DNA of 64,000 bases from Diplonema papillatum (taxonomy: Eukaryota > Euglenozoa > Diplonemea > Diplonemida > Diplonemidae), in contig JAPJBO010000255.1 of the NCBI GenBank assembly GCA_030068145.1, positions 186,001 to 250,000 of the forward strand, read 5' to 3'. Positions 46,023 through 55,193 of the stretch are shown here, piece by piece (position 1 is the stretch's first letter; the number at the start of each line of letters is the position of its first letter). The notes beneath the pieces are model-generated. The model did not search any database. It was given only the letters and a program-made list of their open reading frames with translations, and was not told the origin of the DNA. A program made the translations under genes and the position numbers.

Positions 46023-46130
46023 CCGTCGGGATGGGGCTTCGTCCTCGCTCTTCGGTTCTTCTCCTTTTCATTTTGCCTGGGGACTCGTGCGGCACAGTTG
46101 AAAGCGGGTGGGCGCTTATCTTTTTTGAAG

Positions 46131-46165
46131 TATGCATGAGTAAAGGGGGGGTCGAATACTGACAG
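46131..46165 (+). repeat. Transposon left outer inverted repeat
   Basis: Pairs with 50542-50572 at about 80% identity with one 3-base gap. Confidence 0.75.
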
Positions 46166-46292
46166 TTATTTGACATGCGTCCGGCTGTTCGAAAACAATG
46201 CCATTCTTTGACCCTGCTACTGTTCGACACATCATGCCACCCCCGGAATCATTTTTTGGTATTCGACAAATCGAATTATATCACAGGTGTTG

Positions 46293-46318
46293 TGAGCCAA
46301 TTCACCTAGCCCCCCTGA
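46293..46318 (+). repeat. Transposon left inner inverted repeat
   Basis: tgagccaattcaccta plus a C-run and tga; pairs with 50518-50541, differing by one or two bases. Confidence 0.85.
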
Positions 46319-46330
46319 AAATGACTTTAG

Positions 46331-46400
46331 CTCGATTACGCGTCGATTACACTCGATTACACTCGATTACGCTCGATTACGCTCGATTACACTCGATCAA
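46331..46400 (+). repeat. Left subterminal 10-bp array
   Basis: About seven ctcgattac(a/g) units. The array is followed by cgatcaacttttgggtgaat, a diverged direct copy of the right-end junction. It may be the binding site for a transposon protein. Confidence 0.85.
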
Positions 46401-46571
46401 CTTTTGGGTGAATTGGGGGGGTACTGCAGTAATTGATTAACGGCGTAACACTCAGGCAATCTTGATTGGTCGGTTCAACGTACCCACTAACGCACCTTCT
46501 TCCGGGGCTAAAAAGGTGCTGATGACAGGATATTGAAATCGGAATAAAAACAAGAATATTAGTCTGAAAAA

Positions 46572-48746
46572 ATGCCCGAGACAGGCCGTGCAGCTGGAGA
46601 CCAGGAAGTTCGGGCTGACTTGCGGAAGCAGGTTGTCGAGTGCATACGGGCTCGGGTACCAGTATCTCGCATTAGCTCGCATATATTCAATTTAGCGCAG
46701 CTAGTACTTGGGCCTTTCGGCATTCCGTGCGGGCCAGTTCCAGGCGATAGGGCTGTTCGCCGAGCGCTTGGTAGGCACCTTGTCCTCGGTGACATGGAGT
46801 TTCTGCTCCGGCTTGGGGGTGGTGACTTCGTCATTGCCGGGGATGCAGGAGAGCTTCCGGGGAGCAAGGATATCCTCTGCCTGACGTTCTCGTACCTGGA
46901 CACGATGGAGCAGAGGTGGAGGACGCGGCTTGTGCTTGCAGCACTTGTGCGGCAGAAGGATCCAGCAACGACGACGAAGTATCTCCAGTACGTGCTGGAC
47001 TACTTTCAGAAGCTGCAAGAGTCGCTCCTTGCCTTGGGGTTCGATCTCCCTGGCGATGCACTGCTCCCAAGGATGAAGAAGGTTGTTACAGACAGAGGCC
47101 TCTTCACGACGGCTAGTGAGTTGTACGCCTGTGGGGCCGTCGACGAGGTCATCATGGAGCCCGTGCATCGCCTGCACCTTGCTGACAAAGCCGTCCAAAA
47201 ATGTCTGGCGACCGACCTTCCTTTGCGATCACTCATTCCATTGGCGTATGATTTCATCGCAGGAAACGATGCCTTCCACCACTGGCTGGAAGAAAACGCT
47301 GGCGTGAGCCCAGCAGGCGTGTTTTGGGCACCAGTCAAAGCCGGTCGGTTTTCAACACTGACGGCCGGAGCTTACAGCCTTTCAGAAGAGATTCGGGGAA
47401 AACCTCTTGCCGAGTGGGCGCGGCTTTATCTTTCCACGCGGCAAGTCCTGCTGTACGCGTCCAGCCCAATAGCAAAGAAGCGTGTGCCAAACCGGTTCCT
47501 CAAGCTGTATGAGGCCCTCGTGGGCACGTCGTTCCTTCCGAAGCTCCGCGTCCTCCGCTTGCTGTTCACGTCGCTCTGCTATCCTCTGACGCACTTGCTT
47601 TGGCATCTTGACCAGCTCGGCACCGTCAAGGAGGCGTGGTGCAGCATCCTGTGTTGCCTCTGCAAGAATGTGGGTGACCACGATCTTCAGAAATTGGTCG
47701 TGCAGGGCAAGAAGGACTGGTTCGGATGCGTCGTCCCGTTGCAGATCCGAGTGGTGGAAACCGCATCCAAGTCGAAGCTGAAGTTCGGTGTTGTGGAACT
47801 CGAAGATGTTTTCCTTGTCGAGGACAAGCCTGGTGCAAAGCTATCTGGATACGCAGCAGCTTTAAAAGACGCCCTCGCTCCCCATCGACAGTCCGACATA
47901 CCCCAAGAAATTGAGTGTACTGCAGTCTCCGAGGAAGCCGAAGTTCTGGTTGGGCACGTAATGAAATACGTGCGGCATTTCAAGCGCCTAGAATTCGACA
48001 AGTACATCAACATGTCGAATGCAGCCAACGCACCCCCGAACTGCAATCCGAATTTAACGGAAACCCCTGTAGGTGTGGTGAAGCAGACTGTTGAAGACTG
48101 CAAGAACCAGACTGTCACCGATGAGGTACTCAGGGGTATAGCTGTTATTCGAGGAGGAAACGAACCTGAGATCAGCGAGTGGCTGCTTCGGGACTGCGCC
48201 GTTTCGACTCTTTGTGATACGGTGTACCGTTCATGGGAAAACTGCATTGAAAGGTCCCACCGCCTGGCAGACGAGTTCGAAGCACACACCCAGCGAAAAC
48301 AGAATCTTGCTGATGAAAGCCAGCGCAAGCGCGATGCAAGGGAAGAGATCGCGAAGACACGCTTGGAGGCAATCGAGCAGTTGACCCCGAAGGAGATTGC
48401 TGAAAACGGCACTCGCGCATGCGTATTGAGTCAAAGCATGAAGCGACGCCTTCCCAAAAAGGGCAAAATGAGCGACCTTCTCGAAGCCATCATCGCCTTC
48501 GACAAGTCCGACTTCAAGCTGCCGACTACCTACGGCAAGGTCGGGCGAAAGCGTCCGGAGAAGCCCGGGGGAAAGCACTCTGTGAAACGTCGGAAAAAGA
48601 ACCCTACGGTTAAGGCTGGGAAATCATCGAACAAGTCAGGCAGTAGTACCTCGTCCAATGGGTCCGACAATTCCGACGAGTCCGACAATTCTGACGAGTC
48701 CGACGAGTCCGACAGCGCCGACGATTCGTCAAGCGCTGACTCCTGA
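46572..48746 (+). CDS. Transposon ORF A, 724-aa protein of unknown family
   Basis: A single long frame from ATG 46572 to TGA with good codon structure and no internal break. Residues 1-560 look globular and largely helical, with no transposase signature I can name with confidence. A charged helical stretch follows (about 565-615: EAHTQRKQNLADESQRKRDA), then a bipartite-looking basic cluster (RKRPEKPGG, VKRRKKNP; about 656-678) that would act as a nuclear signal, then a Ser/Asp/Glu tail built on repeated SDNSDES-type units. Its size and place make it the best candidate for the transposase or a replication protein of the element (inference). A host gene captured by the element cannot be excluded. 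Confidence 0.7.
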   Translation: MPETGRAAGDQEVRADLRKQVVECIRARVPVSRISSHIFNLAQLVLGPFGIPCGPVPGDRAVRRALGRHLVLGDMEFLLRLGGGDFVIAGDAGELPGSKDILCLTFSYLDTMEQRWRTRLVLAALVRQKDPATTTKYLQYVLDYFQKLQESLLALGFDLPGDALLPRMKKVVTDRGLFTTASELYACGAVDEVIMEPVHRLHLADKAVQKCLATDLPLRSLIPLAYDFIAGNDAFHHWLEENAGVSPAGVFWAPVKAGRFSTLTAGAYSLSEEIRGKPLAEWARLYLSTRQVLLYASSPIAKKRVPNRFLKLYEALVGTSFLPKLRVLRLLFTSLCYPLTHLLWHLDQLGTVKEAWCSILCCLCKNVGDHDLQKLVVQGKKDWFGCVVPLQIRVVETASKSKLKFGVVELEDVFLVEDKPGAKLSGYAAALKDALAPHRQSDIPQEIECTAVSEEAEVLVGHVMKYVRHFKRLEFDKYINMSNAANAPPNCNPNLTETPVGVVKQTVEDCKNQTVTDEVLRGIAVIRGGNEPEISEWLLRDCAVSTLCDTVYRSWENCIERSHRLADEFEAHTQRKQNLADESQRKRDAREEIAKTRLEAIEQLTPKEIAENGTRACVLSQSMKRRLPKKGKMSDLLEAIIAFDKSDFKLPTTYGKVGRKRPEKPGGKHSVKRRKKNPTVKAGKSSNKSGSSTSSNGSDNSDESDNSDESDESDSADDSSSADS

Positions 48747-49075
48747 TTAACCATGGGTCACTTTAGCTTCTCGTTCCTCTGCTCAAGTAATTTTGTTTGC
48801 GGTCAGCAGGCTCATTTTCATTCAGACGACGTCCTCATTCTTGCTGCTCTTACATAAACCATCTGGCCTGTACGGACTCTACGAAAACGCATGCCGTCAT
48901 ATGTTTGTCCCATCTCTCTTGCGTTCTTGTCGTTCTCTATCAGTGGCTGTCGTGCATTCGATGCCTTGTCTCGAATGTTGTGTGCGTTCAAGCGTGTGAT
49001 CTGGTTGTGCTTCGCTTCGTGCTGCATTGATAATCTTTCATTGTGAACTTTATTGCAGGGGGTTTGAATTCTAAG

Positions 49076-50101
49076 ATGCCGCGCGAGAATGAGATCAGCT
49101 TCACCATGAAGGTGATTTGGGGGGAGCGCACAAAAAAGCTCCTTACCAAAAAGGACCGAACAGCGGCCGCAGAGGCCGTTTTGTACGTTGAGCAGGGGGG
49201 TGACGACCTTGCGCAGTACGTCAAAAAGGCACGAGACGCAGCGGTGCCGATCGCGCGAAGGGAGGGCTTTACTGTCTCCCTAGCCCCCACCGCCGTTCGG
49301 TACACGCTGCCGAAATCCGCCGCGCGCCTCGACGACGATGACACCGGCATCCGCGAGGTCGTTGGGCCGGCGGACTTGTTCGCAGCAGCCAGAGCGGACG
49401 CACGACAGCTTATTGTCGTGCTGGACGCAACCGAGAAGCGGGCGGCAGGCAAGCAAGCGAACACAGCGGCCCAGCTAGCCGCTAAGTTAACCGGCGCCGA
49501 CCTGCAACCGGCCTTCAAGGTCGGTAAAGGCATCTCGCCCACCGTATCTTGCGTGGGATGCTCAAAGGTGGTGTTCGTCGCCAAGGAGGGGGACAAGGAC
49601 AAGCTCAGGCTAGCCCCCTACGAAGCCCACATAAGCGGCTGTGAAAAGGGCGCCGCTCTGCTGGAGAAGACCGCGGTGGCTGCGGTCGAGAAGAAGCGAG
49701 GGTCTCATTTGCAAGACTCTCGAGTTGGGGCTCAAGCGCGACGAGAGGAAGAAAGGCGAGCCGCTGCCGCGAAAGAGGATCTGTCCAGCTACAGATCTCT
49801 TTTCGACATCTGGAAGAAGCCGAAGCCGACGAAGCCTGCAGGCACGAGCACAGCCGAAGACAGGGCCTCGGAGCTACCGGATGCTGACCCGCCGGGGGAG
49901 CTACCGGATGCTGACCCGCCGGTGGAGCTACCGGATGCTGACCCGCCGGTGGAGCAACCGGATGCTGACCAGCCGGTGGAGCTACCGGATGCTGACCAGC
50001 CGGTGGAGCTACCGGATGCTGACCCGCCAGGGACTGTCCTGGTGAAGAGGAAGGCAGAGGAGTGCCAAGAGCCGAGGAAGAAGCTCGTCTTTCTGCTGTA
50101 G
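49076..50101 (+). CDS. Transposon ORF B, 341-aa protein with BED-like zinc-binding pattern
   Basis: Starts at ATG 49076 (MPRENEISFTMKVIWGER); the frame is open upstream to an intron-like ttattgcag at 49049-49057, so a spliced leader exon is possible. The N-terminal half is helical and basic. Around residues 157-185 it has C-V-G-C, about 23 residues, then H-I-S-G-C: the C-x2-C-xn-H-x3-C spacing of BED-type and related zinc fingers common in transposon DNA-binding proteins. Six perfect-length 9-residue repeats (ELPDADPPV; 49871-50032) precede a basic C-terminus (VKRKAEECQEPRKKL). A role in binding the subterminal 10-bp arrays is a reasonable guess, by analogy with the two-protein Spm system. 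Confidence 0.65.
   Translation: MPRENEISFTMKVIWGERTKKLLTKKDRTAAAEAVLYVEQGGDDLAQYVKKARDAAVPIARREGFTVSLAPTAVRYTLPKSAARLDDDDTGIREVVGPADLFAAARADARQLIVVLDATEKRAAGKQANTAAQLAAKLTGADLQPAFKVGKGISPTVSCVGCSKVVFVAKEGDKDKLRLAPYEAHISGCEKGAALLEKTAVAAVEKKRGSHLQDSRVGAQARREEERRAAAAKEDLSSYRSLFDIWKKPKPTKPAGTSTAEDRASELPDADPPGELPDADPPVELPDADPPVEQPDADQPVELPDADQPVELPDADPPGTVLVKRKAEECQEPRKKLVFLL
49871..50032 (+). repeat. In-frame 27-bp minisatellite in ORF B
   Basis: Six 27-bp units (gagctaccggatgctgaccc plus gccggtg) encode 9-residue Pro/Asp repeats with only E/Q, P/Q and V/G changes. The frame is kept throughout. Confidence 0.95.
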
Positions 50102-50404
50102 TGCTGCAACGCAAGGTGCGGATTTCGTGTGCTTTCGAGCGGCCTAGCGCTTCTTCTTTTTTCATCATCGTTCATCATCCCGTCTTGCTAGGCTGCTCAC
50201 AGTCGCTCGAAGATCTTTGTCCCTTTTCGCCACCAACTCGCCTGCAGTCCCCGAAAGCTTCCGGTCTCATATGCACATCGCCCACTTGCCTGCGGTTTCC
50301 GTCCCTCGTATGCTTATGCTTGGCACTTCTGGGGCCAGACAGTGGTCAACATGGTCGCCCATGGGCCAGTCAGGGGTCCACCAGTGGTCGAACCCAAAAT
50401 ACTA

Positions 50405-50520
50405 GTGTCAATCTCGATCACACTCTACAACGCTCTACTACACTCTACTACACTCTATTACGCTCGATTACGCTCGATTACACTCGATTACGCTCGATTA
50501 CGCTCGATTACACTCGATCA
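50405..50520 (+). repeat. Right subterminal 10-bp array
   Basis: About eleven units, from degenerate ctctactacact at the left to clean ctcgattacg near the end. Same orientation as the left array. Confidence 0.85.
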
Positions 50521-50541
50521 GGGGGTAGGTGAATTGGCTCA
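50518..50541 (-). repeat. Transposon right inner inverted repeat
   Basis: Reverse complement of the left inner repeat at 46293. Confidence 0.85.
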
Positions 50542-50572
50542 TGTTGATATTCGACCCGCCCCTTCATGCATA
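50542..50572 (-). repeat. Transposon right outer inverted repeat
   Basis: Pairs with 46131-46165. Immediately beyond it a perfect 9-bp inverted repeat (aatatttgc, tt, gcaaatatt) spans 50572-50591. Confidence 0.75.
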
Positions 50573-50591
50573 ATATTTGCTTGCAAATATT

Positions 50592-51272
50592 GCAAATAAT
50601 AGTTGACTAGAGGCCTCTTGAGTTCGCGAGTGCGGGGGCGTAAACCCTCAGCGTGTCCTCAGCAGGACCACTCGCCCCTCCTTTTTTCGAGACACCCTCT
50701 TTTTTCTGTCTGTCTAGAGCTGCGGCCCTCAACTATTTCTTTTGGCAGGTCTGCTGCTTCGGCCTGTGTGCGGACTCAACACGCAGTTTGTGCGGCACAC
50801 TGGAAGGTAGTCCGACTGAGACGCCTGCATAGCTGACCCACATAGGTTCTAGTGCGTGTGCAGACAATGCCGAGCAGCAGACTTCGCGTCCGATGCTGCC
50901 CTGTCTGCGGAGCGCCTACCGTGTCCGTGGCTTGAATGACCAGGACACGGCGCAGGTAGGACATCCGTATCATACGAAGCACGTTCTTGTATCCCCGGCC
51001 GCCCCCCAACACCACGTCGCAATTCTTCTTGCTCCCGGCTTGCGCTGTTCTTTCTTCGTTCAATACCTTCCGCTTGGCATGCTACGAAGCTGTCAATGTC
51101 CTGTTCTCGTTCCGCTTTTTTTTCCCGATCAGACACGAGCAGCTACGTAGTGCATGCGGGGGGTGGTCTGAGAAACATTGCCTCGGGATCACCAAGAACG
51201 AGTTTCCCTCTTCGAAGAAGGTCTACCCGAGAACCGGCGACTCTTTTTTCGTACAAGTTCCTTGCTTTTGAA
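50592..51272. other. Intergenic region upstream of the aminotransferase gene
   Basis: Contains a diverged family B copy at 50880-50997 (tccgtggcttgaatgacca, gaagcacgttcttgta). No promoter motif is recognised. Confidence 0.5.
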
Positions 51273-51510
51273 GTAAATACTTGAAGAGGCTGCCAGTTGC
51301 GAAATCTCGAGGGAGGATAGTGTGGTCTTCATCGGCCGATGCTTCCCCACTATCGCAACAATATTTCAAAATCTCGAGGGGGGGACATGTGCTGTAGCCC
51401 ACACAAAACACAGGTAAGTCTGGGTTGCGTGGCGGGCGTTAGCTTGTATTGTTGCTACCCCCCTCTGGCCTCCGTAGAAATAAGCACAAGGGCAGCCCCT
51501 CGAGTATTTC
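51273..51510 (+). mobile_element. MITE family C copy abutting a start codon
   Basis: Left end gtaaatacttgaagaggctg, right end ggcagcccctcgagtatttc, with a 60-bp insertion after the left end (duplicated aaatctcgagg words at 51302 and 51368). The interior tgctgtagcccacacaaaac and ggcgggcgttagc is conserved. It ends 12 bp before ATG 51523, so it probably forms the 5' UTR or carries the promoter. Confidence 0.8.
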
Positions 51511-51522
51511 CTCCCCACCCTG

Positions 51523-52962
51523 ATGTCGCAAGCCGTGCAGTTCGGCTCGTTTTTCAACCGGCCCGTCGATGACCTCGCCGCCTTCCCGCTGTCCGCCAGC
51601 ACTTCTTCGTACCTGGATTACGCCGGGCTCCCCGCTTCGGTCTGCGACGCGCCCGACGAGCTGATCGGCGGCGCCGTGTCGGCCGCCGAAGGGCAAGGCC
51701 CGCGGGCCTTGCACACCGAGCTGCTGCGGACCGGCTTCGCCTTCCTGAACCAGGGCGCCTTCGGCTCCCCGTTCGTGGCCCTGACCGCCATCGCCGAGCA
51801 CTGGCGGCACGTCCAGCGCCGGCAGCCGCTCCTCTTCTTCGACCGGCTGCTGCTCCCGCTCCTGGTGCTCGCCCTCCGCGCCGCCGCCCGCCACCTGCGC
51901 TGCGCCCCGGAAAGGCACCTCGTCCTCCTCTTCCCGAACGCGACGCACGCGCTCAACACGGTCCTCGCGAGCGTCTCCCGCCGCAGATCCAGCGGCGGCG
52001 GCGGCAAGCGGGTGGTCGTCATCTTCGAGACCACCTACGGCTCCGTGAAGAAAATGGCGGCGCACTACTTCTCCGGAGAAGCAGACCGCGTCTGCGTCGT
52101 TCCCCTCGCCCTGACAGAGGTCGGCAGCTGGGCGTCCGAATCCGACGTTCTGCGCTGGTTCGAGAAGGCGGTGCTCGACGAGTACTTGCCGCGCCACCAG
52201 CAGGCGGAGGAGGCCGTCGCATCCGGGGCCCCGCGTCCGCTGGTGCTGCTGGAGAGCATCAGCAGCAACAGCGCCGTCCGCTGGCCGTACGAGGCGCTCG
52301 CGAAAATGGCCAAAACCCGGACCGACGGCCGGGCGATCGTCGTCGTGGACGCGGCCCATGAGCTTGGCATGGTGCCGGAGGTCAACCTTTCGGAGCGGCC
52401 GTGCGCGTGGGACTTCTGGATAACCAACGGGCACAAGTGGCTCGGCGCCCCCAGCGGCGTCGGGTTGATGGTCGTCAACCGGGCCGTGCCTGACCCGTTC
52501 ACGGTGGAGCCGTTGGTTGTGTCACACGGCGCGCAGCAGAGCCTGCTGTCGGCGACGCTGTGGCACGGGCACACCGACTACGCGGCGTGGCTCACCCTCC
52601 CCTGGGCCTTCATGCTCTGGCAGCGGTACCTGTCAGGCCACCACGCCAAAATGGTCGATTTCGCGAACGCCGCCGAATCGCGCCTTTGCTCTCATTGGAA
52701 CGTGCGGCCCGCGTTCGCCCGTCATCTCACTGCGCCTCTCATGCGATTGATACCGCTGCCCAAGGCTGTCAGCGAGATGTATGCCGGCAAAGGCAGCGCC
52801 CTGCAAGACGAGTTGCACCACAAGCACAAGATCGAGTGCCCTGTGAAGACGTTTGACGGTGCACTGTACGTTCGCGTCTCAGTTTACACATACAACACGA
52901 TCGAAGATGTGGATCGGCTCGCGAAAGCAATAAAAGGCCTGGCAAACTCTGCTAAGATGTAA
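51523..52962 (+). CDS. Class V aminotransferase-fold PLP enzyme (Egt2 / isopenicillin N epimerase-like)
   Basis: An intronless 479-residue protein. FLNQGAFGSPF (about 74-84) is the usual N-terminal motif of the isopenicillin N epimerase-like branch. LESISSNSAVRWP and VVVDAAHELGMVPEV (Asp binding the pyridine nitrogen, then His) lead to WITNGHKWLGAPSGVG with Lys305 as the PLP Schiff-base residue. WHGHTDYAAWL and ALYVRVSVYTYNTIEDVDRL close the domain. The family includes cysteine desulfurases, epimerases and the C-S lyase of ergothioneine synthesis (Egt2); substrate cannot be told from sequence alone. Length is normal for the family and no targeting peptide is obvious. The lack of introns contrasts with its neighbours and could mean retroposition or lateral transfer. 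Confidence 0.85.
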   Translation: MSQAVQFGSFFNRPVDDLAAFPLSASTSSYLDYAGLPASVCDAPDELIGGAVSAAEGQGPRALHTELLRTGFAFLNQGAFGSPFVALTAIAEHWRHVQRRQPLLFFDRLLLPLLVLALRAAARHLRCAPERHLVLLFPNATHALNTVLASVSRRRSSGGGGKRVVVIFETTYGSVKKMAAHYFSGEADRVCVVPLALTEVGSWASESDVLRWFEKAVLDEYLPRHQQAEEAVASGAPRPLVLLESISSNSAVRWPYEALAKMAKTRTDGRAIVVVDAAHELGMVPEVNLSERPCAWDFWITNGHKWLGAPSGVGLMVVNRAVPDPFTVEPLVVSHGAQQSLLSATLWHGHTDYAAWLTLPWAFMLWQRYLSGHHAKMVDFANAAESRLCSHWNVRPAFARHLTAPLMRLIPLPKAVSEMYAGKGSALQDELHHKHKIECPVKTFDGALYVRVSVYTYNTIEDVDRLAKAIKGLANSAKM

Positions 52963-53815
52963 CCCCATCGTCTTGGCTAAAACCGCCTTGCATGGGTCCG
53001 CCCTGGACTTTTCTCATTAAACCGCCCCCACGTCTTCTTTCCCCTGCCGACCTGGCGAAGAGCATCGGATCCGACCTGGACTCTTCTCATTACACCGCCC
53101 TTCTTATCGCTGCCGTATGTGGTATCCCGCTGCCTGATGCCATGCCGAAAGGAGACCTGTGGCTGGCGGCGACGGGAGTTGTGTGCGTTCTTGCTATCGT
53201 TTTAGAATTTCGCACACACACGAGGCTCTACGTGGATGGGCAGGATTCATGCAAGTGTCATGGGCCTTTCTTCGGAGAAGGGCTCACGCACTCAAAATTA
53301 GCTTTGTATTGCAGGATGGTCGTGGCTGTGACATCATACAAATCAGCGGAAACGACAATATCCCCGCCCATCAGAAGCGAGGATCACCGTTTTCCCCACG
53401 ACCACTTCTTCATACAATTCGAGAGAATTTTGCAAAAATCAGCCACCACAATCTTTAGGTGGTGGGCGAGTCGCGACCCCCCCTGAGTCTCCTCCCGCCC
53501 GTCAGGCTATCTCCCCCCTTTGCCGAGCAACCGTACAGCCACCTTGAACATCAGAAACAGGTTCCGCGGGCAAGTCCCTTCGGAAGCCATAACACATCAC
53601 AAGAACGGGCCCCAAAGCCGATGAACTGATGGCACTCTCCAAGAATGACTGTCGAGCGCTGCAAGCTTTTGCGGAGCACAGGTACGTACATTCCCTATTT
53701 GAGAAACTGGCTGCACAACCCCGTCTGGAGATGCCGATGGTCCTTGGGTCCGCGGCGTCGCGCATGCTTTGAACGAGGGTCTTGGTTTTAAACGCACGCA
53801 CGCAAAACCTCGCAG
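52963..53815. other. Intergenic or 5' region, no gene recognised
   Basis: A short imperfect direct repeat, cctggac(t)cttttctcattaaaccgccc, is seen at 53003-53032 and 53073-53102. The first exon of the following WD-like gene is probably here or just upstream but is not identified. Confidence 0.45.
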
Positions 53816-54464
53816 CAATCTGTGCGACGATCTGGTGACACTCGTCGCACACGCTCGGCAGCAGTTTGTTGGCAGGTCGAAGGAGAAAGACGTCCCGCTA
53901 TGCAACGATGCGCGTATCTTAGCCATGGTGCCAATGCCGCACGGTTGCGGAAAGCTGAGCGAAGTGATATGCGCCTGCACGGACAACGTGGTGCGGATGC
54001 TGTGCGTCGAGAGCGAAGAAGTGGTGCGCAAAGTGCCGTGCGAGGGCCTGTCCGCCGGCTGGTGCACCGTCAATCAAGTAAACGACGCCAGCGGCACCCT
54101 GGCGCTGAGCGTGCAAGACAGCATCCGCACGATGCAACAGTCCAAAGGATTTTGGAACGTGCGCCCGGTGCAGCAGCTGGACGCACCTGTAGCTTGCTCT
54201 ATGTTTCTCCCCGCGGCCTCTTCGCAGCTGGCCTGCGGAACCCAAAAAGGCTTGTTCATCGTCGACCTCGGCCGAGAAGACGCGCCGGTGACCCCGGCTG
54301 CAGTGCAAGCCTCAGTCACCGCACTAGCTCCCGTCGGCGGGAACCAGTTGATCGCCGCTTCCCACGAGTCCGCTGTGACCATCGTCGACCTGCGCGCACC
54401 GGAGCCCAAGGTGCGCATCGCCGTAGACTACCGCGTAGTGTCCATGGCTACCATTCCTCAAAAC
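53816..54464 (+). CDS. WD-repeat-like beta-propeller protein, internal exon
   Basis: From acceptor aaacctcgcag (phase: one base, then AATCTG) to donor GTGTGT at 54465, 216 codons. It shows repeated short beta-strand blades ending in Asp-rich turns: EVICACTDNVVRMLCVES, LACGTQKGLFIVDLGRED and LIAASHESAVTIVDLRAPEP. The last is a recognisable WD40-type blade with VDLR in the WD position. Function is unknown; such propellers are scaffolds. A start codon upstream is not identified. Confidence 0.6.
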
Positions 54465-54790
54465 GTGTGTGGGCAACCCTTTTTTCGCAATCACTAGAGT
54501 GTGTGAGTCAAGCACATTCTGAATCGGAGCAGCACCCCGCTGTAGTGGGATAGCTAACTAATCTGGCACGATAATCTCAAATGTTCACATTCCACGGAAA
54601 GAATCGTTCGCGATTCAAGAAGCGGGATGCCGATTAGAATGAGTATGAATGACATACCACATGCTCTACATCCCTTTCACTACCCGAACTCCAGCCTCGA
54701 TGCTCAACCGGAGACCCCAAACCAAACAACACAATAAACGCTACCATGAGCAAAAAGAATTGCCCTCGGGACCTGCACGCACGACAACAG

Positions 54791-55193
54791 GATACGCTCG
54801 TCGTGTGCACGTCGTCGGACCTGCTGCTGTACGACATGCGCAAAAGCGCCCTGCGTGAGGATTTCGTGCCGTCGCACTCGACACACGACGGAAATCGCTT
54901 TCTGGCGATGACCCCTGTGTTCACGGGCCGGAAGCTGATCGCGACCATTTCCAGCGGCCTGCGCGGCCAGCTGTTCCTCAAGACGTGGGACCCGTGGGAA
55001 CGCTGGGACGGCTGGCTCAAAAGGGCCACGGGCGGCGAGGTGATCGATGCCACCCACACCTACCGCTTCGGCGAAACTGCCACCGACAGCTGCTCGGTTG
55101 CACAGGCCTGCGACGCGTCCGGCAAGCCGCCGTTGCCTGCGTCGGTCCTCACCGTGCTCAATGACAATCGTTTGGCCGCCTCCGTCTGCAGCC
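54791..55193 (+). CDS. WD-repeat-like protein, next exon
   Basis: Acceptor cacgacaacag joins in phase 0 (IPQN-DTLVVCTSSDLLLYDMR), continuing the blade pattern with LYDMR in the WD position. Then come FLAMTPVFTGRKLIATISSG and LFLKTWDPWERWDGWL. Ends in phase 1 at donor GTAAGC; the next exon was not found. It does not join in phase to the TBC exon at 57021 directly, so the two are listed as separate genes. Confidence 0.6.

Larger units (their letters stand above)
43530..46130. other. Intergenic, repeats only
   Basis: Contains a family I copy (43756-43868) running into a family F copy (43889-43985), and family B copies at 44681-44833 and 45853-46022. No protein-coding gene was recognised. Confidence 0.55.
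46131..50572 (+). mobile_element. Two-gene DNA transposon with composite inverted ends
   Basis: The left end tatgcatgagtaaagg, continuing to ggtcgaatactgaca (46131-46165), matches the reverse complement of the right end 50542-50572, and the outermost nine bases are identical. A second inverted pair lies inside (46293-46318 versus 50518-50541; tgagccaattcaccta exact). Next to each inner end is an array of 10-bp ctcgattac(a/g) units (46331-46400 and 50405-50520). Between them lie two intact + strand genes. Short terminal repeats with dense subterminal repeats recall CACTA/Spm-type elements, but the end sequence and proteins do not match a family I know. No target duplication is clear. Confidence 0.7.

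Noticed and set aside
51523-52962. Bacterial contamination in place of a host gene
   Set aside because: The gene is intronless and GC-rich, but a host MITE copy directly abuts it and coding composition resembles neighbouring exons.
52992-53486. 164-codon frame after the aminotransferase gene
   Set aside because: Contains a short direct repeat and no domain; codon pattern and composition look like flanking non-coding DNA.
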